From positions 60,944,501 through 61,008,500 of the forward strand of contig JAZHRO010000019.1 of NCBI GenBank assembly GCA_037157565.1: a DNA stretch of 64,000 nucleotides. The letters are read 5' to 3'. This DNA is from Thalassia testudinum. Taxonomy: Eukaryota > Streptophyta > Magnoliopsida > Alismatales > Hydrocharitaceae. Positions 10,520-21,937 of this stretch are shown in pieces (the first letter of the stretch is position 1; each line of letters opens with the position of its first letter). Both the position numbers and the translations under genes were made by a program. The notes under the pieces were generated by a model. That model had not been told where the DNA came from and made no database searches. It was given only the letters and a program-made list of their open reading frames with translations.

Positions 10520-11089
10520 ACCAACCAAATTCATTACTCAATGTAACAAGTTTCAATGCTAAGATTACAAGGTGAACTCCCAAAACACATACTGGGAGGA
10601 AATCGAGGAGACAACATTTTCGACATAAGGCATCTCGCCTCTAAAAACAACCCCATTCCTTCCTAGCCACACCCCCCGTAGCACCGTCAGCAACCTTGCC
10701 TTCTCCCTCCTCATCCTAAACGTGTTCCCACCACCCTAGACGTTACCCCTCCAAAATGAGGACCAAAACTCCTCAAGAGAACCACATTCAATCCAATCAA
10801 TCCCCAACATCCTCCACACCTGCACAACAAAAGCGCATCCAAAAAAAAAGCAGTGAACGTCCTCCACCCCAATGCAAAACGGGCACCTAATATCTTCCAT
10901 CGCGACCCACCTTGCCCTCTAGGCCTTGGTGAGCACTCTTCCTTTTCTTACCAGCCAAGTGAATATCTTAACCTTCAAGAGGTAGTTCGCTAAGCAAATC
11001 AACCTGCACTCTCGCTGGAGAACAACATCCATCACCTGTGGGCTTCTATGTAGCCTATAGAAAACCTTATTCACAGAAAAACTCCCATT
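10520..11089 (-). pseudogene. LINE ORF2 C-terminal zf-RVT domain
   Basis: The minus strand reads GSFSVNKVFYRLHRSPQVM, then LICLANYLLKVKIFTWLVRK, then CPFCIGVEDVHCFFFGCAF and VWRMLG. This is the zf-RVT (reverse-transcriptase zinc-binding) domain that follows RT in plant L1 LINEs; the Cys-X2-Cys and later His/Cys residues are present. The reading is nearly open down to about 10560 and then fades into a possible 3' untranslated region (10340-10520). Confidence 0.75.
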
Positions 11090-12048
11090 TGTTAATACCT
11101 CAATTTTGATGCACCAAAATTATGTTATCCATCAACTAATCTTTCAGGACTCTATCGTGACTCATGGAAAAGATTGAAGCTATCTCTGGAGTCCCCTAAT
11201 GTATTTTCTTATTTGCTTGAGTCTAAATTATTTGTACGGAACCTCAATTATTTTTTCGAAAGACAAACAACTTAGAAACCTTAGTTCAAGATTGTTTGAT
11301 CCATCAATGATGATCGACCAAAAAGCTTTAATCAACCAATCTTTTTAATTAGTCAATCAAATATAGTTAAGTTGAAAGTTCGTAATTGCCAAATTAATCG
11401 ATCAAAATTATAAGTTAATCAATCAATTGGTAATCGACTAAGTAAATAAATTGACCAACCAAAATGATTTTTGATCGATTTTGATCAACCAATTGAATTT
11501 GAATAACTTCCAAATCTGATTGAATTTTTAGTATAAATAAAGGTCCTTGGTAGCCTTTTTCTATACACAAGTCAAAGCAAATCCTCTAAGAAAAAATATT
11601 CCTATGCTCTACCTCTGAAGTGCTTCTGCACTCTCTCTTCCACACTTTTCAAAGCACTTCACTCTAAACCCTCTACGAAAAATCTCAATTTGATTTTATA
11701 TTTGAGGTTCCTTAGGATTCAACTGTATTATATCTTTTTCTGTATATTTTATTTGGGTCCCAAGTTGCTTTGGGAGACCCGTTGTGTTTCTCTTCAGGTA
11801 TCAAAGAGAAGGGTCATTGTAAAATGTTATGTCACCCTTGTTCAAGTGGTAGGAAGTTTAGTGAATTGACTAGCATTGCCTAGTCGGGAAAAAAATCCTA
11901 AGCTGAGAGGCTTAGTTATTGGTTTTCACTCGAAAGAGTTTTCACTATAAATCGAGGTGCACTTGTGTTTGTTTATTTGTGGTTTGGAATTTTCACTTTT
12001 ATTATTTAAAATTGTTGTCTATACTATTTATCCCTCCCCTCTAGTATA
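11090..12048 (+). mobile_element. LTR-like insertion in LINE ORF2 (possible solo LTR)
   Basis: This stretch has no LINE coding and interrupts ORF2 between RT and the zf-RVT domain. It starts TGTTAATACCTC, has a TATA-like TATAAATAAAGG near 11532, and contains many copies of a GATCGACCAA / ATCAATCAATT motif at about 11290-11510. It ends near CCCTCTAGTATAG. These are features of a Copia-type LTR in plus orientation. No clean 5-bp target duplication was found, so the boundaries are approximate and a full solo-LTR status is not proven. Confidence 0.5.
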
Positions 12049-14382
12049 GTTTTTAGATCTGCAGGGCTTTCACCATCATCCCAACAAAAAGCATCCCTCC
12101 CTCCCTCGGATTCCCACCCTTCCAAATCCCGCAATAATAGCTGGAACTTTGTGCACCTCTGCTCTAACAAAGCCCCCTGAAAGGTGGAACACCAGGTACC
12201 ATCCCAACAACTTCCAACAGTTGCCTCCTTATTTGTAGCCCTTGAGAAGAGGCAGGTATACCTTGTTGCAAAGGGCCCCCTCTCCCTACTAATCATCCAA
12301 CCAGAATCTGAAGGTGTCCCCCTTACCAATGTATGGCGAGAAAAAACCACAAACCTTTGGGATCACCAACACTAGGCCTCTTATGAAGTGTAACACCCCT
12401 AACTCTGGAGACCCGAGAGCCTCCCACGAGAGAAGACAACCATAACAGTCCTGGAGTATCCCGCCAAGAAGATCCTGCTCCCGACCCACTAGCCTGACAA
12501 TCCACTTTAGGAGAAGGCTTAGATTGACACACTCTACATCTCGGACGCCGAGACCACCCTCCTTCACAAGTCAGAAAACCTTCTCCCAAGCCACTAACCT
12601 CGCTTCTCTACCTTCCAGTCCCAAAATTTGTCCAAAAGAAATCTCACATCAATCCCGTGATCTTCCTCTCCATCTACCGAGGCATTCTAAAAACAGGCAA
12701 GTAGGTAGATATGGACAAGAGCACCACCTTCACCAGTGTCAACCTGCCACCCCTTGACAGCAACCTAGATGCCTACCCCGACAACCTGTTCTCCATCCTC
12801 TCCAATAGCAACAGCCAATCCTGCAACCTAAGGTGCCTACCTGTGAGAGGCAGGCCCAGGTAGGATGAGGACAAAGATCCCCTATTGTCCTAAGCGCAAC
12901 ACCACAAGCCACTCCTTCCCCCTCTGACAGATTATAGGGCACAAAGCTAGATTCTTGTAATTGATTTGCAATCTAGGGGCTTCCCTAAACAACTCCAAGA
13001 GCACACGCAACTTGGCAACCTCCAAAGAACTCTCTACCAGAAAAAGTGTCATCCGCATATAGCAACAATGGGATCTCTCTGTCCACCACTACCCTAAAAC
13101 CTCTGAACAAACCCTTCTAGCAAGATCTGAAAGCCACCCTCGCAAGGGGTCCACTACAAGAACAAACATTGGTGCAAGCGAGAATCCCTGCTTGAACCCC
13201 CTCCTCGGCTGCACCCAACCACCTGCTAGATTACCGTTGGTCAAGACAAAGAAGGATGTTGTGGCACACCTCTTCATCCAATCAAGCCACTACTGCGGGA
13301 AGCCCCGCTTGATCAATGCGGCCCACAAGAAATCCCACTGAATAGTCGTATGCTTTACTGAAATCGACCTTCCAAAGGAAAGTTGTCTTCCCTACTCTTC
13401 TCCAAGCTGCCAGAGCCTCCGTAGCCATCAAGAAACCATCAAGGATACCTCTCCCAGGGACAAAAGTCATCTACATCGACGAGACAATACCCTTCAAAAC
13501 CTTGTGCAATCTGTTTACCAAGACCTTTGAAACAATGAGGTAGGCAACATTTGACAGAGCAATTGGCCTGTAGTCCTCAATAGCCTCTGCCCCCTCCCTT
13601 TTAAGCAAAAGGAAGAGGTAGAACCTATTAAACCTGTTGAAGCCCCTGTTCCCCTCCGTGAACTCTACCACCATTTGCATCACGTCCTCCACCAATGTAC
13701 AAAACTCCCTGTAGAAAAAAATCAGGAACATGTCCGATCCTAGGTACCTGTCAACATTGAGCCCCCACACTGCCTTGTTAGCCTCGTCCTTAGAAAAGCT
13801 AGCCGTGAGCACCTTTGCCTCTTGTCCAAACACTCTACGCGTCCTTCCATGTCCATTTCCACCTACCCCTCTTGTACCTTCCATAAAAATCTCTAAAGAA
13901 ATCCATTGTTTCCCTCCCAACCTTCTCCCTACCTAAATGGGAGGCCCCACTCACCACAAGCCTATCAATCCAGTTTCTCCTCCTAGCCAATGCCATCTGA
14001 TGGAAAATTCTAGTGTTGGAGTCACCCTCAACCACTTTTGTCTGGATTTTGTCTACCATTCAATCTTCGCCTTCTTGTCCTCCTCTTGCACCCCCCACCC
14101 TCAAGTGTCGTGCCCTGCAATCCCTGTCCTCTAAGGATAACGGCCCAGTATCTTCCTGCCTATCCAGCCTCGTGATCTCCGCCAACGCTTCTATTTTCCT
14201 TCTAGCCCTCGATTCCTTGAGTTCCTATACCCCCTCAAGAAACCTCATAGAGCTGCCAACTTCCCTGACAAACGGGCCATCGTCGAGCCCTTCACCTAGA
14301 ACGATCTCCATTTCTCGTCCACCATTTCCCTAAAACCCGCCTCCAGCAACCACGACCTATCGAACTTGAAGTAGGTGTCGCA
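12030..14382 (-). pseudogene. LINE ORF2 reverse transcriptase
   Basis: On the minus strand the block starts at CDTYFKFDRSWLLEAGF beside the hAT junction. It passes through VVEGDSNTRIFHQMALARRR, then the RT core with AIEDYRPIALSNVAYLIVSK (near 13560) and MTFVPGRGILDGFLMATEAL (near 13460). The motif LLLYADDTFS near 13045 is the catalytic YADD, intact. Near 12567 the typical GGLGVRDVECVNLSLLLKW follows, with the usual pre-zinc-finger region down to 12030. RT copies the LINE RNA at the nicked target. Frames change several times and stops are present. The absence of the chromovirus or Copia RT pattern and the downstream zf-RVT confirm a LINE. Confidence 0.85.
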
Positions 14383-14599
14383 CGCACACGTAGGGATGCA
14401 AGTTCTGACATACCCGACCCGAACCCGATCCCACCTCACCCAAAAGAATGGGTAAAACCTGACCTGAACCCGATCGAGTTCAGGTATGGGTTTTAGCAAG
14501 AAGAACCCAACCGAGTTCGGGTTCGAGTATGGGTATGTGTCTATACCCATTTACCCTACCCAAATACCCGGAAAAAAAAAAACCCCCATTTACCCATTA

Positions 14600-16358
14600 T
14601 ATTTAAATTCCTATGGTGGGACCCACCCTAACCCAAATGCTCTCCAATTATTTCATTTTTTCCCCAACCCAATTCCCCCAGCTGGCAGCACCCGCACGCA
14701 CGTACCCGTCCATGGCTCCATATCATTTAATGCATTTCCTTATTTCCAAAGTGGCAGCGCAATCGTTGTGACTTGTGGGGAGGGAACTCGGCAAGTCAGT
14801 TATTCATTCGGTTGTTCCTCGACAGTGCCTACATCCAAGTCACGACTCGCGACTCCTCCAAGTCCCAAGTTCCCTCGAACAGTCCTCCCTCGCAACCCCC
14901 CTCATGACCACCACTCGCGACTCCTAATAGGCAACAACAGCAACCTTATGACTCTCGACCACCCGCCCTCCAACCTCACCTTGCCACTTGCGTCGACCTC
15001 GCACCTCGAACCTTCCCCGACCTTACGAGTCGTGACCTCCAACCTCGCGTTAGCCTCGCCCCGACGGCCGACCTAGCGACCTTTAACGAGTCCAACCTTA
15101 TGCCAACCTCACGCGGACGTACCAACGATTCCCCAACCCCAACGACCTCATTGCCTCCAACCTCACAACCTCTGACATCGCTCTATCTCCTTTGGTCGAC
15201 CACAAGTATAAATCTCAGATAAGGTTTATTGTGTTAAGATATTTTGCTTCTAAATAAGCAACCTCGAAAGTTATTTTATGTCATTTAATTATTCATGCTA
15301 AAGAAGTCCTTTGATAGCATGTCCCATTGTCGTAATATAGACGATATGATAGTAGAAAAATTAAATGAATTACTCAAATAGTAGTCCATGACTCACTAGT
15401 TTTACTCAAGATATGTTATCACTACTAGAATTACCTTTAATGGATGGTGTGTGTGAGAGTTTGATGAAGTGTGTTTCTCATTCTCATGTGTAAGATGGCA
15501 TTTAAGTAGTTGTTTTGTTTATGTTTCTAATTATTGCAAGTGAAATTAATTTACATGTCCCAAAAAAAGTACTTTCATTACTTTCAATTTTCTCTCTCCC
15601 TGATATCTGCACTTTAAAAAGGAGCAAACTCACCTTCCAGTTAAGATAATGTCATACATTCAAAAATTATCAAATATTTGTGTCTTTTCACATTTATAGA
15701 ATGAGAGACTCACATCTTTTTAGAAACACTAGGATTTCAATATCTTTTCTTAATTGCCACCTTGGATCTCATTCAGATCCTCCCTCTTACTCTCTCTCAA
15801 AATGTTACAAGGTTGTTTTCTTAAATGAAGAAGGCAAAAGGCTGGTGGTTGTTTTCTCACCTACCATATGACTTCTTGGTTTAAAGATTAGTGCTTCTTA
15901 GCTTGGTGGTTAGGCTTCTCATTTTGCTTGTTTCATGACCATGTTGGCTTAAGATGTTTGTGTCGATAGTGGTGGGTATATATTGAAAAGTTAGTTAATG
16001 ATAGCTGCTACTTTATATTGTCAGATGAGATTCACGTAAGCCCCAACCAATGTTAGTTGATAAATGTCACTTTCAAATACAAAATTTTGAATTTAAGCGT
16101 AAGAACAAAAGCCAAGAATTTAGGTTGAGAGATACTAAGTTTAACAATCCATACCTTTGCTTCTCAAAATTAAAGTAAATTAACCATCAGTAATTATTGC
16201 TTTTATATCCTTACATATACTCATTTCTTGTATATAATTTTATTTAATTTATATATTTTTTTAACCGGTGCAGAAAAATAAATAATAAAATTAATATTAA
16301 TATTTTTCTAAATGATGTAGAAATATAAAAAATATCAGATGAACATCATAAAGGTGGC
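14600..16358. other. hAT 5' region, no supported gene
   Basis: The stretch between the left subterminal repeats and the transposase start holds a C-rich segment (14640-15180) and then AT-rich sequence. An open frame at 14486-15076 is proline, serine and threonine rich and matches no family I know; it overlaps the repeat region and is not accepted as a gene. It is probably leader and intron of the transposase. Confidence 0.4.
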
Positions 16359-16741
16359 ATGCAAAATGAGACCCAAGATGATGTCTCTACTTCTATCGAC
16401 TCCTCAAATAATGCGGACAGCCTTGCATCTAGTTCTCTTCAATTTAAGACTAAAAAAAGGAAATTAACTTCATGGGTTTGGGATCATTTCGAGAAAAAGA
16501 CAATTGACGGTGTAGATAAAGCAATTTGTCAGCATTATTTTAAAAAATTGCTAAGTACATCTCATCATGGAACATCTCATTTAGGTGAACATCTTAAGAA
16601 TTGCAAGAAGAATACAAACAAGGATATTAGATAACTTCTATAGAAAAAATTGGATGGAAGCATTGGAACTCATTACTTTGATTAATTAACATCTAGGAGA
16701 GATCTTGTACACATGATCATTTTACATTAATATCCTTTGAA
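16359..16741 (+). pseudogene. hAT transposase N-terminus with BED-type zinc finger
   Basis: The frame opens with MQNETQDDVSTSID and continues through a basic KTKKRKLTSWVWDHFEKK, then a BED-like CQHYFKKLL and TSHLGEHLKNCKK. One finger Cys is altered (AICQHYF where the family has two Cys near each other). BED fingers bind the transposon ends. A stop follows at 16632, and the reading can be traced to the Copia-2 insertion point as IILHYYPLNIV. After the insertion it continues as HHFGFKKFVADLQ at 21938. Confidence 0.8.
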
Positions 16742-16746
16742 TATTG
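16742..16746 (+). repeat. Target site duplication of Copia-2 (left)
   Basis: TATTG directly precedes the left LTR and is repeated at 21933-21937 directly after the right LTR. Confidence 0.9.
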
Positions 16747-16902
16747 TGTTGGTAGAGCACTCTAATTATCTTTTATTATTATTGAAATTGTATGTTATGT
16801 TTTTTGTCTTATTTGACTATGATGTAATTTTCCCAACACCTCTCACTATATAAAGAGGTGTAAGGTTTTATTTGAGAATTAGATTTGTCATTTTCTCCGA
16901 CT
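16747..16902 (+). repeat. Copia-2 5' LTR
   Basis: This 156-bp LTR begins TGTTGGTAGAGCAC and ends TTTCTCCGACT. A TATA-like ACTATATAAAGAGG lies near 16844-16857 and would drive transcription. Confidence 0.92.
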
Positions 16903-16914
16903 TGGTATCAAAGC
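16903..16914 (+). promoter_or_regulatory. Copia-2 primer-binding site
   Basis: TGGTATCAAAGC directly follows the LTR. It matches the complement of initiator-methionine tRNA (TGGTATCAGAGC) with one difference, as is usual in plant Copia elements. Confidence 0.88.
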
Positions 16915-17564
16915 AGCAACCCTAAATCAATGTTTTGGTATCCCACCCCTCACAAGCCTCCGTACCCCTCCCCGAAAACCCTAATCTCCTTGGTTGACAC
17001 CCTCAGGAGTCTCTACCGGCGAGCTTCCTCTCTCCACCAGCTTCAGCAGGTCATCGCGGGCCCCTCAGGGCGCCGCTGCAGTCGTAGCAGGCTCTAGCGC
17101 TTGCCGCCGATGACTGCTGACCGTAGCAAGTCGCCTCCAACTACCTCTGGATGCTGCCGCTCGGCTGCAGCATGCTGCCTCCGATAAATCGCACCACCTG
17201 TTGCGCCACCTCCGCCTCTCTTGCAAATGAGGCCACTTCCTACGGCCCTGATCTCTCTTCTACCTACCGTGTGCAGCAGGTAGAAGGGCTGATGGCGTGA
17301 TTCCCTTGCCAGAAAGGAGGCACACCACCTCGTGGACACATTGTTAGGGTATTCCCCATACCCTAACATGCGCTAAGTCATGATCTAAGGGGTGCATGTG
17401 ACTCTTGGGATGTTATCTAGGATCTTTCGATCTTAGATCTCATGTTTAAGAGATCACCTTTCTCTAGTTGCGCGATTTTTCAAATCTGAATATCGATTTC
17501 AGATCACATATGTGACATCTTGTGGCAGTCCTAAGGCACGATAGCCTCCTCTAGTTCTTCTGAA
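16915..17564. other. Copia-2 untranslated leader
   Basis: A GC-rich leader without a supported gene lies between the primer-binding site and gag. Open frames here on either strand look like chance. Confidence 0.5.
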
Positions 17565-18344
17565 GTGTCGTCGGTTACCACTACAAACAATAAAGGTTAC
17601 AAATCTCCTTTCTTTATTCTTATCGCTAAGTTGAACGAGGCCAATTATGCTCGATGGTCTCAAACATTCCTCATGACTGTTGAGGGGCATGATAAGGAAC
17701 ACCTACTGTTGGAGTTGGAGTCACAAGATAAAACATGGAAGAATGCCACATGGAAGAAAGATAATTCAATGGTCCGTGCTTGGATTATGAATTTAGTTGA
17801 GCCTCAGATTAGTGATGGGATTATATATTACAAGACTGCCAAGGAGATGTGGGATTCTCTACAAGACACGTATTCTCATGAGAAGAATTCTAGCAAAGTA
17901 TTTGAGATTCACCATAGCATTGGTAGTCTCAAACAAGAGGGTCAGTCTCTTTCATAGTACTATACCACTCTAAAGGGGCTCCTTGAGAAGTACAATGCAT
18001 GTCGACCTATCTGTACTTATGCCACTCAGAGGGCACATAGGAAGGAGTATGTTGTCCTACAGTTTCTTTACAAACTTGGACCTGATTATAAGGCTATTAA
18101 GTCCCAGACCCTTACTCTGGCTAAGCTTCCATCTCTGGAAGAGGCTTATAGTCGTGTGAGCAGGGTGGTTGTTAAGCCATCCATGTCAGAGATTGGACAG
18201 ACTCCTGTGCTTATTGTTGCTGCACGTAAAGGATAGGGGAGAGGGCGTGGTGGTTGGGGTACGAGTGATAGACCTCGCACCATTTGCTCGCATTGCAGAA
18301 AGATTGGCCATTCAGAGGCCTCTTGCTGGACGAAGCATGGTTGA
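17565..18344 (+). pseudogene. Copia-2 gag
   Basis: Gag starts at ATG 17565 (MSSVTTTNNKGYKSPFF) and carries the UBN2 pattern LNEANYARWSQTFLMTVEG, WDSLQDTYSH and LKQEGQSLS. A stop at 17955-17957 interrupts it, but the same frame continues through YYTTLKGLLEKYNA to EEAYSRVSRVV. A CCHC zinc knuckle, CSHCRKIGHSEASCWTKHG, lies near 18275-18335. Gag builds the particle; the knuckle binds the RNA. It shares its frame with the following protease part. Confidence 0.88.
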
Positions 18345-18350
18345 CCTCCC

Positions 18351-19640
18351 ATGGCCAACCAGGTTGTTTCTTCAAAGAAGGTGAGCGACATAATGTCCCA
18401 TGCAGACTATGATGCTGTGGTCCAGTGCTTCTCCCAGTTGACCCAAGAGCCCACAACTGCTGTTGATACTACCACCTTGGACACCTCAGGTATAACTTCT
18501 ACTTATACATCTGGTAGCACTGATAGTGCCTTGTTGTTGGTGGATTCAGGTGCACCTCGGCATCTCAGTAGAAATGAGACATGTTTTAGACAGGTTCATG
18601 ATGTTCACTCAGGGAGATATGTGAGGTAGCAGATGGCAAGCAATGCAGGATTCATGGCAGAGGAGATATGGCAGTGACTCCTGCATTGACTCTGCCTAAT
18701 ATTTTTTATGTTCCAGAATTTTCGATTAGTCTTTTGTCTATCAGTAGGATTACAAAAGACTTGCACTGTTGTGCAATATTTGATGAGTTGGGTTGTATCT
18801 TTCAGGACAAACTCATGGGGAAGACGATTGGTGGCAGACATGAAGAGGGAGATGTGTATCGCCTGATTCAGACTCCATTTGCTGCTATGTGTCAGGGTGA
18901 AGTTGCGTTTAGTGCTGGTACAGCTCTTCAGTGCCATCATCGTCTTAGGCACCCTTCACTAGATAGGCTTCGACGTGTCATTCCTCATATCTCGCCAGCT
19001 ACTGAGATTTTGTCTGATGCATGCCAGCTGGGAAAGCATCATAGAACCAATTTTCCTTCTAGTTCTTCTCAGAGTTCTGCTGCTATCTTTGATTACTACA
19101 CATGCATGTATGAGGTCCTAGTCGAGTCTTAGATAAATTTGGTCATAGATTTTATCTACTTATTGTGGATGATTTTTCCAGGATGTCATGGTTATTTCTT
19201 TTGAAAAATAAATCTGATGTTGGATCTATGATTGAAACATTTATTTTACAAATAAAGACTCAGTTTTCTATTATTGTGAAGATTGTACAGTCTGATAATG
19301 CTCTAAAGTATTATACATCTAAGTTGGTGGCCTTTTACAGATCTCTTGCGATTGTTCATCAGACATCCTATCCCCATACATTGCAACAGAATAGTGTAGT
19401 GAAAAAAAAAACGTTATGTGCTTGATGTAGCTAAGACACTATTGATACAGTATAATGTGCCACAGGTGTATTGGGAAGATGCAGTGTTAACTGCATGTTA
19501 TTTGATTAACAAGTTTCTTGACTAAGCTATACAAGAACAAGTTCCTTGGCAGGTCCACTATCCTGAGAAAGATTTATTTACTATCCCACCTTGGGTATTT
19601 GGCTGTGTAGCCTTTATTCACATTCTTGGACTTGGCAAGG
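18351..19640 (+). pseudogene. Copia-2 protease and integrase
   Basis: The protease active site reads LLLVDSGAPRHLS near 18530-18570 (usual D-S/T-G-A). The pre-integrase zinc domain is near 18940-19030 (RHPSLDRLRRVIPHIS, CQLGKHHRTNF). The integrase core reads LLIVDDFSRMSWLFLLKNKS near 19160 and IVQSDNA near 19290. Then comes LQQNSVVKKK, where the catalytic Glu of the family (in GVAER) is Lys. Frameshifts lie near 18630 and 19130. The integrase C-terminal part fades near 19640. Confidence 0.85.
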
Positions 19641-19645
19641 ACAAG

Positions 19646-21768
19646 TTGGCTCTAAGAGCAATGAAGTGTGCCTTTCTAGGTTACAGTAGCACCCAGAAAG
19701 GATACAGATGCTATGATCCCCGTGGTAAGAAGCATTATGTGACTATAGATGTCACATTTCATGAACTCATTCCTTATTTTTCTACAGATGGTCATCAGGT
19801 GACATTTGAAGGAGACTTGGCTCCTATGCTTGTTCCACCAATTCCCTCAAAACAGATCCCCGTTACACATAGTAAGGATATCACTACCATAGAGACTCCT
19901 ATGAGGCAAAAGGCTGAGATCACTCAAGTTTATATGTTTCCTGTAAAATACAAACAGCATGCATGGCGAGAAGAACACACCACCTTAGCCACTTGTCTCC
20001 TCCCCTTGTCAGGTATGGGTTGATACTAACGTGAGTTGCCCTAGTGGTGCTTGTGTAGGTTTCTCTGATGAGTCTTCTACTCATGTTGCTGCTGAGCATA
20101 TTGAGGGGGATCTCGATCTTCTGATTGCTATTCGAAAGGCTACACGCAGTTGTGCCCAGTACCATATTGTACAGACAGTCTCTCCTGCCAATCTTGGCAA
20201 TTCATTTGCCACTTTCACAGCTACTCTCTCTGCAACACATATTCCTACCTCCCATAAGCAGGTCATGCTAAATCCAAAATGGCATCAGGCCATGGAGGAT
20301 GAGATGGTTGCTCTACGCTCTAGAGGGATGTGGGACCTGACCACCTTATCTCCTCATGCCAGATCAGTAGGGTGTCGTTGGGTATTTGTTGTCAAATACA
20401 ACCCAAATGACACGATATCTCGCTACAAGGCAAGATTGGTGGCAAAGGGATTTACCTAAGCGTATGAGGTAAATTTCTTTGATACCTTCTCTTCTATCGC
20501 TCGCCTGTCTACTGTTCGGATTTTGATATCTGTAGCTGTTCACTACGGGTGGCCTCTCCATCAATTGGATGTGAAGAATGCTTTTTTGTATAAAGATCTT
20601 CAGAAGGAGGTTTATATGCAACAACCTCCTGGGTTTGAGACTTAGAGGGAGTGTGTATGCAGATTGAAGAAAGCCATCTATGGCTTGAAGCTGAGCTTGA
20701 AAGCTTGGTTCCAGAGACTCTCAGAGGAGGTACGGATCATAGGACATAAGGTTTTCTGCTGATTACTCTTTGTTTGTCAAGAAGAGCAAAATGAGAGTGG
20801 TTGTATTCTTTGTCTATTTGGATGGCTTGATCCTTACTGGAGATGACTTTGCTAGGATAGCTGAAGTGAAAAGAAAGCTGGCTGATGCCTTTGTGATGAA
20901 GGATCTGGGTGAGCTCAGATACTTTCTTGGGATTGAAGTGGCACACAGTAGTGAGAGCATTGTTCTCAGTCAGCACAAATATGCCCTTGATATCTTGCAG
21001 GAAACAAGAATGATGGGATCCAAACCTGCTAATATACTTATGGATCCCAAAGGACACCTCCATGATGCTGAGTCTCCGCCTGTAGATAGCAGATCTTATA
21101 GGCAATTGGTTGGCAAGTTATTGTATTTTACTATTACACGTCCAGATCTTTCCTTTGCAGTGGGAAAACTCAGCCAATTCATGGACAAACAGACCAGGAA
21201 ATATTGGGATGCTACTATACATGTGCTTAGGTACGTGAAGAAAGCACCTAGTAAAGGTGTCTTATTTCAGAGGGGCACACCTATAAGTGTTGTTGGCTAT
21301 TTTGATGCCGACTATGCAGGGTGCATGACAGACAAGAAGTCAACAACTGAGTTCTGCACTTATGTGATAGGCATCTGAGTGACCTGGAGAAGCAAGAAGC
21401 AGTAAGTGGTATCCAGGTCCAGTGCAAAGTCAGAATACAGGGCTATGGCTCAGACAATTATAAAGATGGTCTAGGTGAGATCAATACTACATGATCTCCA
21501 TGTTCAAGTAGAGAGATCAATGGAAATAAGGTGTGATAATCACGCTGCTACATATATTGCAAACAACCTAATGTTCCATGAGCAAACAAAGCATGTTGAG
21601 GTTGATTGCCACTATACCAGAAACTTGATACAGCATGGAATCATTTACACTACATTTGCACCTTCTGAAGATCAGATTGCAGACATATTCACAAAGTCCC
21701 TTGCAAGATTCGCTTTTGATAAGTGTTGTTCCAAGATGAGCATCATTGATATATATGCTCCAGCTTGA
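19646..21768 (+). pseudogene. Copia-2 integrase tail, reverse transcriptase and RNase H
   Basis: The stretch begins with AMKCAFLGYSSTQKGYRCYD. RT starts near 20268 (NPKWHQAMEDEMVALRSRG), followed by GCRWVFVVKYN, YKARLVAKGFT, HQLDVKNAFL, VYMQQPPGF and AIYGLK. The catalytic box, normally YVDD, reads YLDG near 20816-20828, so a key Asp is lost. The thumb and linker follow (DLGELRYFLGIEVAHS, YRQLVGKLLYFTITRPDLSF). RNase H is seen at 21290-21730 (GYFDADYAGC, RCDNHAATYIANN, TKHVEVDCHYTRNLIQ, DQIADIFTKSL). The polyprotein ends at the stop at 21766-21768, just before the polypurine tract. Confidence 0.88.
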
Positions 21769-21775
21769 GGGGAAA
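21767..21775 (+). promoter_or_regulatory. Copia-2 polypurine tract
   Basis: GAGGGGAAA lies directly before the 3' LTR and would prime plus-strand DNA synthesis. Confidence 0.8.
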
Positions 21776-21932
21776 TGTTGGTAGAGCACGTTAGTTATCT
21801 TTTATTATTGTTGACGTTATATGTTATGTTTTTTGTCCTATTGGACTTATAATATAATTTTCTCAACACCTCTCACTATGTAAAAAGGTGTAAGGTTTCA
21901 TTTGAGAATTAGATTTGTCATTTTCTCTGACT
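21776..21932 (+). repeat. Copia-2 3' LTR
   Basis: This 157-bp LTR begins TGTTGGTAGAGCACG and ends TTTCTCTGACT, followed by the TATTG duplication. It aligns with the 5' LTR over its whole length. Confidence 0.92.
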
Positions 21933-21937
21933 TATTG

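Larger units (their letters stand above)
16747..21932 (+). mobile_element. Copia-2, complete Ty1/Copia element inside the hAT transposase gene
   Basis: The element has short LTRs (16747-16902 and 21776-21932), a primer-binding site at 16903, gag, protease, integrase, RT, RNase H and a polypurine tract (GAGGGGAAA at 21767-21775). The 5-bp target duplication TATTG is perfect. The LTRs differ at about 16 substitutions and one indel over 156 bases by hand count, so the insertion is not recent. The LTRs start TG but end CT rather than CA. The gene order PR-INT-RT-RH places it in Ty1/Copia. Stops and frame changes make it non-functional. Confidence 0.93.

Noticed and set aside
14486..15076. Open frame of 196 codons, proline and serine rich
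   Set aside because: It overlaps the subterminal repeats of the hAT element, has no family motif, and its composition follows the C-rich repeat DNA.
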